A stretch of DNA of 64,000 nucleotides from Ralstonia sp. SET104 (GTDB lineage Bacteria > Pseudomonadota > Gammaproteobacteria > Burkholderiales > Burkholderiaceae). How positions within the stretch are numbered: the first letter of the stretch is position 1; every line of letters starts with the position of its first letter. Below are positions 54,206 to 61,465 of the stretch, piece after piece. A program made the position numbers and the translations under genes. The notes beneath the pieces were generated by a model that saw nothing but the letters and a program-made list of their open reading frames with translations, searched no databases and was not told the DNA's origin. Location of the stretch: contig NZ_BHVX01000003.1 in the NCBI RefSeq assembly GCF_003851545.1, forward strand, positions 310,001 through 374,000, written 5' to 3'.

Positions 54206-55012
54206 ATGACGGATCTCAACCATCGCGGCCAGACGCTGCTGCAAGACCTGGACGGCTTCTCGGTCGAAATCGACGCGCAGCGCGAGCGCGCCGACATCGT
54301 CCTGCATCGGCCGCCGTTCAACATCATTTCGATGCACGCACGCGAGCAGTTGCGCGCCGCGTTCGAAGCCCTCGACGAGGACGACCGCGTACGCGTGATC
54401 GTCGTGCGCGCGAATGGCGAGCATTTTTCGAGCGGCGGCGACATCAAGGGCTTTCTGGAAGCCTCGCCGGAGCACGTATCGAAGCTCGCCTGGAACATCG
54501 CGGCGCCCGCGCGGTGCTCGAAGCCGGTGATCGCGGCGAATCGCGGCTTCTGCTTCGGCGTGGGCTTCGAGTTGTCGCTGGCGTGCGATTTCCGCATCGT
54601 CACCGATACGACCTTCTATGCGCTGCCTGAGCAGAAGCTCGGCCAGATTCCCGGCTCGGGCGGCTCGGCGCGTCTGCAGTCGATGGTCGGCATCGGCCGC
54701 ACGAAGGACATCGTGATGCGCTCGCGCCGCATTCCGGGCAAGCAGGCGTACGAGTGGGGCATCGCGGTCGATTGCGTCGCGGATGCGGAACTCGAATCGG
54801 CAACCGATGCGCTCGTCGACGAACTGCGCGCGTTCTCGCCGCTCGCGCAGCGCACCGCGAAGAAGCTGCTGAACGATACGGAAGACTCGCCGCTCTCCAT
54901 TGCGATCGAACTCGAAGGGCATTGTTATAGCCGGCTGCGCGCGTCGGACGACTTCCGCGAGGGCGTGGAAGCGTTCCACGGAAAGCGCAAGCCAGTGTTT
55001 CGCGGTTCCTGA
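54206..55012 (+). CDS. hmfE: crotonase-family hydrolase, 2-oxoglutaryl-CoA hydrolase
   Basis: A 268-residue crotonase-fold protein. The oxyanion-hole segments are NGEHFSSGGDIKGFLEASPE and AANRGFCFGVGFELSLACDF, and ALPEQKLGQIPGSGGSARLQ holds the usual second catalytic site with Glu then Gln. In hmf clusters HmfE releases CoA from 2-oxoglutaryl-CoA, formed when 5-hydroxy-2-furoyl-CoA is hydrated and opens. The gene follows hmfD by 6 bp. The enzymatic role is taken from cluster context. Confidence 0.82.
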   Translation: MTDLNHRGQTLLQDLDGFSVEIDAQRERADIVLHRPPFNIISMHAREQLRAAFEALDEDDRVRVIVVRANGEHFSSGGDIKGFLEASPEHVSKLAWNIAAPARCSKPVIAANRGFCFGVGFELSLACDFRIVTDTTFYALPEQKLGQIPGSGGSARLQSMVGIGRTKDIVMRSRRIPGKQAYEWGIAVDCVADAELESATDALVDELRAFSPLAQRTAKKLLNDTEDSPLSIAIELEGHCYSRLRASDDFREGVEAFHGKRKPVFRGS

Positions 55013-55046
55013 TACGCCGCGCGGCGAACATAAGGGGAGACAGGTG

Positions 55047-56768
55047 ATGGATCGCTTCGACTACGTGATCGTGGGCGGCGGCTCGGCGGGATGCGTGCTC
55101 GCGCATCGGCTGTCGGCGATACCGACTGTGCGCGTCGCGCTGATCGAGGCCGGCGCCGACACGCCGCCTGGCGCAGTGCCTGCGGCCATTCTCGACAGCT
55201 ATCCGATGCCAGTCTTCTGCGGCGACACTTACATCTGGCCCGATCTAAAGGCAAAGGCCACCAGGGACGCCGCGCCGCGCGTCTACGAACAGGGCCGCGT
55301 GATGGGTGGCGGGTCGAGCATCAACGTGCAGTCGGCCAATCGTGGCCTGCCGCGCGATTACGACGAATGGGCCGCGAGCGGCGCCGATGGCTGGTCATGG
55401 CGCGATGTGCTGCCCTACTTCCGCAAGCTCGAACGCGACGTCGACTTCCCCCGCGACGAACTGCACAGCAGCGATGGTCCGATCCCGATCCGCCGCATCA
55501 TGCCGAAAGACTGGCCGGCGTTCTGTCATGCGTTCGCCAAGGGTTTGCGCGCCAATGGCTTGCCTGAATTGCAGGATCAGAACGGCGAGTTCGGCGACGG
55601 CTTCTTCCCGGGCGCGTTCTCCAACATCGACGACAAGCGGGTGTCGACCGCCATCGCCTACCTCGACGCAGCCACGCGCCGACGCCCGAATCTCAGTATC
55701 CATTCGAATCTGCGCGTCGAACGCATCCTGATGGAAGGCACGACGGCGCGCGGTGTCGTCGCGATTGCGGCGAACGGCGAGCGCGTGCGTTTCGATGCGG
55801 GCGAAGTCGTGCTGAGCGCGGGCGCATTGCAGTCGCCGGCGATGCTGATGCGCGCCGGCATCGGCGATGCGCGCGAACTCATGGCGATGGGTATCGCATG
55901 TACGGTCGATTTGCCGGGCGTCGGACGCAATCTGCAGGATCATCCGTCGCTCACGTTCTGTCATTTTCTCGAGCTGCGCTTTCGCGTGCCGCTAGCACGA
56001 CGCCGCGCAAGCATGATGGCCGCGCGCATGAGTTCAGGCGTTGCGCGCTGCGACGAGTCGGACCTGTATCTGTCGAGCGCGACGCGCGCCGCGTGGCATG
56101 CGCTTGGCAACCGGCTCGGCCTCTTCTTCCTGTGGTGCAACCGGCCGTACTCGCGTGGCCGCGTGCAGTTGGGCTCGCCCGATGCGGCCGCCGCACCGCG
56201 CGTCGATCTGAATCTGCTCGATGACGAACGCGATCTGCAACGGCTCGCCGTGGGCGTGCGGATGCTGGCGGGCATTGTCGATGCATCGGGTCTGGGACGC
56301 GATGCGCGCGACTTCTTTCCGGCGGCTTTCTCGCCGCGCGTGAAGGCGCTGAGCAAGGTCGGCGAAGGCAATGCGCTTCTGACTTCGATCCTCGGCGCGC
56401 TGCTCGACACGCCCGCGCCGCTGCGGCGTCTGCTGATCGAACGCTTCTTCACGCGCGGCCTGAAGATGGCTTCGCTGATCCACGACGACCGCGCGCTCGC
56501 CGATTTCATTCGTGCGAACGTATTCGGTGTGTGGCATGCGAGCGGCACCTGCCGCATGGGTGGCGCGCAGGACCGCGACGCCGTCACCGACACCGAAGGC
56601 CGCGTGCGAGGCACGCGCGGGCTGCGCGTCGTGGATGCATCGCTGATGCCGCGACTGCCATCGGCGAATACGAACATACCCACCATCATGATCGCCGAGA
56701 AAATCGCCGATGCGATGGTTGCCCAGCGACGGGCGAGCGCGGCACCGCCGTTCGGCGCCGCGCACTGA
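55047..56768 (+). CDS. hmfH: GMC oxidoreductase, HMF/furfural oxidase type
   Basis: A 573-residue GMC flavoprotein. It has the FAD loop YVIVGGGSAGCVLAHRLSAI, the GMC signature QGRVMGGGSSINVQSANRGL, GVGRNLQDHPSLTF, and the active-site His in VWHASGTCRMGGA with the Asn in SANTNIPTIMIAEKIADAM. GGGGA precedes the ATG at 55047. HmfH-type enzymes oxidise HMF and its alcohol and aldehyde groups towards FDCA. It is the most likely upstream enzyme here. Unlike the GMC protein at 653, it has no cysteine-rich cluster and is probably soluble. Confidence 0.86.
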   Translation: MDRFDYVIVGGGSAGCVLAHRLSAIPTVRVALIEAGADTPPGAVPAAILDSYPMPVFCGDTYIWPDLKAKATRDAAPRVYEQGRVMGGGSSINVQSANRGLPRDYDEWAASGADGWSWRDVLPYFRKLERDVDFPRDELHSSDGPIPIRRIMPKDWPAFCHAFAKGLRANGLPELQDQNGEFGDGFFPGAFSNIDDKRVSTAIAYLDAATRRRPNLSIHSNLRVERILMEGTTARGVVAIAANGERVRFDAGEVVLSAGALQSPAMLMRAGIGDARELMAMGIACTVDLPGVGRNLQDHPSLTFCHFLELRFRVPLARRRASMMAARMSSGVARCDESDLYLSSATRAAWHALGNRLGLFFLWCNRPYSRGRVQLGSPDAAAAPRVDLNLLDDERDLQRLAVGVRMLAGIVDASGLGRDARDFFPAAFSPRVKALSKVGEGNALLTSILGALLDTPAPLRRLLIERFFTRGLKMASLIHDDRALADFIRANVFGVWHASGTCRMGGAQDRDAVTDTEGRVRGTRGLRVVDASLMPRLPSANTNIPTIMIAEKIADAMVAQRRASAAPPFGAAH

Positions 56769-56862
56769 CGATTTTTCAACCTCGACAAGAGCGCGCATAA
56801 AAAAAGCGCGCCTGCGACACAGGGCGATCGAGAGATGCCCGGTGACACACAAGGAGATGCAA

Positions 56863-58239
56863 ATGTCCGTAGCAACGCAAGACGGGGCCGCCGTGCTTCC
56901 GGTTAATCAGCGCCAGATTATGGGCGCCGTGATGGCTTCGTGCCTCGGCTGGGCCCTCGACCTGTTCGACCTGTTCGTATTGTTGTATGTGGCGCCAGTT
57001 GTCGGGCGTCTGTTTTTTCCGTCCGAACACGCGATGCTCTCGCTAGCGGCGGTGTACGCGTCCTTCGCGGTGACGCTGCTGATGCGCCCGCTCGGTTCTG
57101 CGCTGTTCGGCTCTTATGCCGACCGTCATGGCCGCAAGGGTGCGATGATCGTCGCAGTCGTCGGCGTAGGGCTTTCGACGGCGGCGTTCGGCGTGCTGCC
57201 GACCGTCGCGCAGGCAGGTTTCGTCGCGCCGATTCTCTTCTTGCTGCTGCGTCTCGTGCAGGGCGTGTTCGTCGGGGGCGTGGTGGCATCGACGCATACG
57301 ATCGGCACCGAATCCGTCGCACCGAAGTATCGCGGCGCGGTGTCCGGGCTGATCGGGGGCGGCGGCGCCGGCCTTGGCGCGTTGCTCGCGTCGCTCACGT
57401 ATCTTGCGATGTCGTCGCTCTTTCCCGGCGAGCTCTTCGACGTATGGGGCTGGCGCTGCATGTTTTTCACCGGAATCTTGAGTTCGGTGCTCGGTCTGTT
57501 CGTGTTCAACGGCCTCGAAGAATCGCCGCTCTGGAAAAAGCTCGCCGCGGAAAAAGCCGCCAGAGCCGCCGCGCAGATCAAAACCGCGCCGGTCGAAGTC
57601 GTGCGCTCGCCCATTCGCACGCTCTTTTCGCGCGACTATCGCGGCGTGCTGTTCGTGAACCTGCTTCTCACCGTCGGCGGCGGCAGCGGCTACTACCTCA
57701 CGTCGGGCTATCTGCCGACGTTCCTCAAGGTCGTGAGCCATGCGCCGAACGGCGCGGCCGCCGCGATCCTGATGATCTGCAGCATCGCGGTGGTGGCCGC
57801 ATCGGTTGCAGCCGGGCATTTGAGCACGTTCATCGGGCGCAAGAGCGCTTTCGTGTGGATCGGCATCATCCGGTTGATCGCCCTGCCCGGGCTGTTCCTG
57901 CTGCTGCCCACCGCGCAGAGCATCACGATGATCGGCGTGTACGCGGTTTTGCTCTCCGCGCTCGGCAGCGCGGGCTACGCGCCGATCCTGATTTTCCTGA
58001 ACGAGCGATTCCCGACTGCGATCCGCGCGACCGGCACCGGCCTTTCATGGAACATCGGCTTTGCCATCGGCGGGATGATGCCGACCTTCGTTTCGCTGGT
58101 TGCCAAGGACGCCAGCCAGTTGCCGTCGACGCTCGCCATCTTCGTCGGCGCAATCAGCGTGATCTTCCTCGTGGGCGCGTTCGTCGTGCCCGAGACGCTC
58201 GGCAAGCTCGAGAACAGCGCGGCGCGCAATCCATCCTGA
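56863..58239 (+). CDS. hmfT1: MFS transporter (metabolite:H+ symporter type), probable furan acid uptake
   Basis: A 458-residue transporter with 12 membrane segments. The helix-2/3 loop is LFGSYADRHGRKGAMIVAVV, and PKYRGAVSGLIGGGGAGLGA and the second-half GHLSTFIGRKSAFVWIGIIR are family features. AAGGAG precedes the ATG at 56863, which gives a normal N-terminus; a longer frame from 56710 would overlap hmfH. Known hmf clusters carry MFS genes hmfT1 and hmfT2, so it probably brings in 2-furoate or FDCA. The symbol is tentative. Confidence 0.78.
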   Translation: MSVATQDGAAVLPVNQRQIMGAVMASCLGWALDLFDLFVLLYVAPVVGRLFFPSEHAMLSLAAVYASFAVTLLMRPLGSALFGSYADRHGRKGAMIVAVVGVGLSTAAFGVLPTVAQAGFVAPILFLLLRLVQGVFVGGVVASTHTIGTESVAPKYRGAVSGLIGGGGAGLGALLASLTYLAMSSLFPGELFDVWGWRCMFFTGILSSVLGLFVFNGLEESPLWKKLAAEKAARAAAQIKTAPVEVVRSPIRTLFSRDYRGVLFVNLLLTVGGGSGYYLTSGYLPTFLKVVSHAPNGAAAAILMICSIAVVAASVAAGHLSTFIGRKSAFVWIGIIRLIALPGLFLLLPTAQSITMIGVYAVLLSALGSAGYAPILIFLNERFPTAIRATGTGLSWNIGFAIGGMMPTFVSLVAKDASQLPSTLAIFVGAISVIFLVGAFVVPETLGKLENSAARNPS

Positions 58240-58312
58240 AGCGCGCAGTCACAACCGGGCGCGCGAAGAACGCGCCCGCATCTTCCGGTAGTAAAAACAG
58301 GAGACGCTCATC

Positions 58313-59017
58313 ATGAAATATGACGAGGACGTTCGCACGCGATCCTACAAGTTCCGCGACGAATATGTCGAGGCGACGCCGTGGTGGTATCGCGGAGAGA
58401 TGCATCTGGGCTTCACGCTCGTGTTCACGACGGCGGTGATCCTGTATTGCGCCGCGCAGCTTCACGCGCCGACGTTCGCGGAATGGCTCGCGGTCGTGCC
58501 GCTCTTCCTGTTCGGCAACTGGGCGGAATGGGCCGCGCACCGGTACGTGCTGCATCGGCCGACCAAATACTTCAGCATGGTCTACAAGCGTCACTGCGCC
58601 GTGCATCACCGCTTTTTCACGCATGTGACGCTCGAGTACAAGGGACACAGGCACTGGCGCGCGCTGCTGTTTCCGCCCTTTGCGCCGGTCGCTTTCGTGC
58701 TCGCCGCCACGCCGCTCGCCTTGTTGATCGGCTTCGTGTTCTCACGCAATGCAGGCTATATCGCGCTATTGACCATGGCAGCGTACTACCTGATGTACGA
58801 AGGGCTGCACACGCTCTCGCATGTCACGGACAGTCCTTTTCTCGACCGTGTTCCGTTCATCAACACCGTGCGTCGCCTGCACGTGACGCATCACGATCCC
58901 GAGCAAATGGCGACGCAGAATTTCAATCTCACGTTTCCGATCTGCGATAGGCTCTTCGGCACGCGCAGCGATGCGTCGCACACGTCGCGCGAGCGCACGA
59001 CCCAGCGACGCGGCTGA
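58313..59017 (+). CDS. fatty acid hydroxylase/sterol desaturase superfamily membrane protein
   Basis: A 234-residue membrane protein with four hydrophobic segments and the di-iron histidine boxes of this superfamily: HRYVLHR, HCAVHHRFFTHV and HVTHHDPEQ. ACAGGAG precedes the ATG. Members hydroxylate or desaturate lipids, carotenoids or alkanes with O2. Here the gene follows the MFS transporter and precedes a LysR gene inside the hmf block. The substrate is unknown; it could act on membrane lipids as a response to furan stress or on a furan side-chain. Confidence 0.82.
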   Translation: MKYDEDVRTRSYKFRDEYVEATPWWYRGEMHLGFTLVFTTAVILYCAAQLHAPTFAEWLAVVPLFLFGNWAEWAAHRYVLHRPTKYFSMVYKRHCAVHHRFFTHVTLEYKGHRHWRALLFPPFAPVAFVLAATPLALLIGFVFSRNAGYIALLTMAAYYLMYEGLHTLSHVTDSPFLDRVPFINTVRRLHVTHHDPEQMATQNFNLTFPICDRLFGTRSDASHTSRERTTQRRG

Positions 59018-59032
59018 TCCACGCTCGCATCG

Positions 59033-59950
59033 TTATGGCGATAGCGCCGGCGCGCCCGCCGTCACGCGCCGGATTTCCTCGGTGATGATCGCGATCAATG
59101 CCTGCGCGGCCGGCCCGATCGGCCGCTTCGGATGCGTCACCTGAATGATGTGGCGCACAATCGGCGGCGACGCGATCGTGCGTGCGCGCAAGCGCCCTTC
59201 GTCCACTTTCGCCTGCACGACGACGCGCGGCAGGATTGTCGCGACACTGCTCTGCTCAACGAACTGCACGATGGTGCTTAGCAGATCGATCTCGAACTTC
59301 GGCTGGATGACGACGTCGGCCGCCATCAGCGCGGCATCGAGCGCGCCGCGCAGGCCGTTGCGGCGCGTGGGCAACACGAATTCGATGCCCGACTGTTGCG
59401 TGAGATCGATTGCGTCGGGCAGCTCTGGGCCGTGCACCACGCTCGTCACCAGCACCATTTCTTCGACGAGCAAAGGCTCTACGTGGAGCGTCAGCCGTCC
59501 GCGCGGCTTGTTGATGATGGCGGCATCGAGCCGGCCAGATTCGACAGCGTCGATCAGTTGCGCGCTGAAGCCATCGGCGACGGACACTTCGACTTGCGGG
59601 AAAAGCGCATCGAATCGGGCGAGCGATTCGGGCAATACGCTCTGCGCCTCTGACGACACCATCCCCAGCGACACGTGGCCCGTCACGATGACATCGCGAC
59701 GACTCAGGTGCTCCCGTGCGTGATCGATGTCGCGCATGATCGGCGTGTAAAGGCGGTACATCAACCGTGCGGCTTCGGTCGGCGCCATGCCGTGCGGCCC
59801 GCGCTCGAAGAGCTTCTGCCGAATCTCGGTTTCGAGCTTGGCGATCTGCATGCTGAGCGCCGGTTGCGCGATGTTGAGCCGCTTGGCGGCGCGCGTGACG
59901 GTGCCTTCTTCGAAAAGCGCGATGAAGTACTGGATCTGCTTCAGTTCCAT
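59033..59950 (-). CDS. LysR-family regulator of the hmf genes (copy 2)
   Basis: A 305-residue LysR protein. The helix-turn-helix is TVTRAAKRLNIAQPALSMQI. It is a close paralogue of the regulator at 44919-45860, sharing the start, the MAPT region, DGFSAQLIDAVESGRLDAAI and the effector domain order. It converges on the hydroxylase gene, with 15 bp between the stops, and marks the right edge of the CGCG-rich block. Two related regulators with different effectors would fit separate control of the HMF and furoate branches. Confidence 0.88.
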   Translation of the reverse strand: MELKQIQYFIALFEEGTVTRAAKRLNIAQPALSMQIAKLETEIRQKLFERGPHGMAPTEAARLMYRLYTPIMRDIDHAREHLSRRDVIVTGHVSLGMVSSEAQSVLPESLARFDALFPQVEVSVADGFSAQLIDAVESGRLDAAIINKPRGRLTLHVEPLLVEEMVLVTSVVHGPELPDAIDLTQQSGIEFVLPTRRNGLRGALDAALMAADVVIQPKFEIDLLSTIVQFVEQSSVATILPRVVVQAKVDEGRLRARTIASPPIVRHIIQVTHPKRPIGPAAQALIAIITEEIRRVTAGAPALSP

Positions 59951-60091
59951 GGGACAGGGGCATACAGGGCCGACGAAGATAGTACCGCGCCCCGTCTTTC
60001 ATGAAGTGGGCGTCGTATCGCCAACACGCCATATACCTGACGTCCAAAGGGTCCTCGTTGAACGTCGGCTATGGCCAACGACGGGGTGGCG

Positions 60092-60684
60092 AGGACCGCG
60101 AGCGGGCATCGTCGTCGAGCGCTCCATGCAGACATTGGATCGCTGTTTTCCGGGCGGGCACGGCGTGGTGCGATTTGAGGGTCTGAAGGTTGAACCGGAA
60201 GACGTGTTGGGCGAAGTCGGTCAGGGCTTCCGGTATGCGCAAGTGCGTCTGTCGCCCGCGCGGCTGACCCACTGCATGCGATGGCTTGGGGCGGCACGAC
60301 GCGCGCATGACATTGCTGTCGACTACGCTCGCCATCGCCAAGCCTTTGGCAAGCCGATCGGACAGCACGAGGGCGTTGGATTTGCCTTGGCCGACAACGA
60401 CATGGATCTGCACATCGCCCGTCTGACGACCTGGCATTGCGCCTGGGTCCTGGACCAGGGCGAACTGGCGCTGCGAGAATCGAGCCGGGCCAAGGTGGTT
60501 GTTTCCGAAGCGCTCTGGCGCGTGGTTGACCGCTGCGTACAGGTGCTTGGCGGCCAGGGTGTGACCGGTGAAACCTAGTGGCGCGCATTTTTGCAGACCT
60601 GCGTGGCTTCCGGATCTATGACGGCCCCTCAGAGGTGCACCGGTGGAGTCTGGCCAAGCACATCCTCAAAGGCAAAAAATCATG
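60092..60684 (+). pseudogene. acyl-CoA dehydrogenase C-terminal remnant
   Basis: One frame reads VRFEGLKVEPEDVLGEVGQG, FRYAQVRLSPARLTHCMRWL and QVLGGQGVTGE, the C-terminal half of an acyl-CoA dehydrogenase (FadE/ACAD10 type). A one-base loss at about 60576 then causes a TAG; the next frame continues cleanly with VARIFADLRGFRIYDGPSEV, HRWSLAKHILKGKKS and a stop at 60684. The N-terminal half is missing. The junction with the hmf block lies somewhere between 59951 and 60092. Before the island arrived this may have been an intact gene. Confidence 0.8.
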
Positions 60685-60859
60685 ATTAGCGAACTTAGCG
60701 AAAATGGTGATGACGGCAATCCCCTTATTGAACGCGTCCCCTCCATTAGATAGTGCGGACAGGGCGCGGTGGCGCTCCCTCCACGGGTAATTATTGCGTG
60801 CCGTCGGCGGCCGTGGCCACCTTGTCCTGGGTCGGAGTATCGAAATCACCGGCGTCGGG

Positions 60860-60976
60860 CCTTCGGAGCTGCGCCGGATGCGGCAGCTTGAGGAAGAGAA
60901 TGCGAAGCTTAAGCGGCTGGCGGCGGACCTGAGCCTGGACAAGGCCATGCTGCAGGACGTGCTGCAAGGGGAATGA
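60860..60976 (+). mobile_element. IS3-family transposase OrfA fragment
   Basis: The frame reads SELRRMRQLEEENAKLKRLA, then ADLSLDKAMLQDVL, the conserved leucine-zipper tail of IS3-family (IS407-like) OrfA proteins. Only the last 39 codons remain. The helix-turn-helix part is missing and no OrfB (DDE integrase) follows. It is a scar of an insertion sequence. Confidence 0.8.
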
Positions 60977-60977
60977 G

Positions 60978-61352
60978 GTGGCAACAGCACGTGCTGGTAC
61001 CCGGGAGGAAGCGCTGCGGCTGCTCATGACGAGTGGTATCGCAGTCGTCGAACTGGATTACGAATCCGGTTGGCAAGATGCGATCGAGCTGGGGCGGATC
61101 GGCCAGAAGGCCGGCATACAGGTAGAGTTCCGCGGCCACGAAAGTATCGCCGTCCAGTCGCTGGCCGCGTTGGTTGCCGGCGTGGCGCACCCCAAGGTGA
61201 CGTTCCGGCAACGGAACCTGTATTGCCAGTTCAATCTGGACGCCGCACCAGCCGCGCAGTTGGGGCAGATCGAAGCCAAGGCGACGGCGCTTGGCGACTA
61301 CATTCTCGCCGGCCACCTGCTACGAGACAGAGATGCGCTCTGGGCCGAATAG
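60978..61352 (+). CDS. hypothetical protein, 124 residues
   Basis: An open frame from a GTG that follows the IS3 fragment's stop by one base, reading MATARAGTREEALRLLMTSG and ALAALVAGVAHPKVTF-like hydrophobic and polar segments to a stop at 61352. It has protein-like composition with VELDYESGWQDAIELGRIGQ in the middle. I recognise no domain and no catalytic motif. The start could also be the ATG at 61026. It may be the remnant of a longer gene cut by the insertion sequence. Confidence 0.35.
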   Translation: MATARAGTREEALRLLMTSGIAVVELDYESGWQDAIELGRIGQKAGIQVEFRGHESIAVQSLAALVAGVAHPKVTFRQRNLYCQFNLDAAPAAQLGQIEAKATALGDYILAGHLLRDRDALWAE

Positions 61353-61465
61353 CTCGGTTAGGTTTTACGCCCTGGGTCTTGTTGCCCAGTTGAACCATTG
61401 CGGTCCAGCCATGGCGATGGTAGGAGGCCGACAGAGGGGGCGAATTGTTCAGGGCCGACTAGCTA

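Noticed and set aside
53189-54979. A 596-codon frame on the minus strand
   Set aside because: Antisense to hmfD and hmfE; no recognisable domain and no ribosome site.
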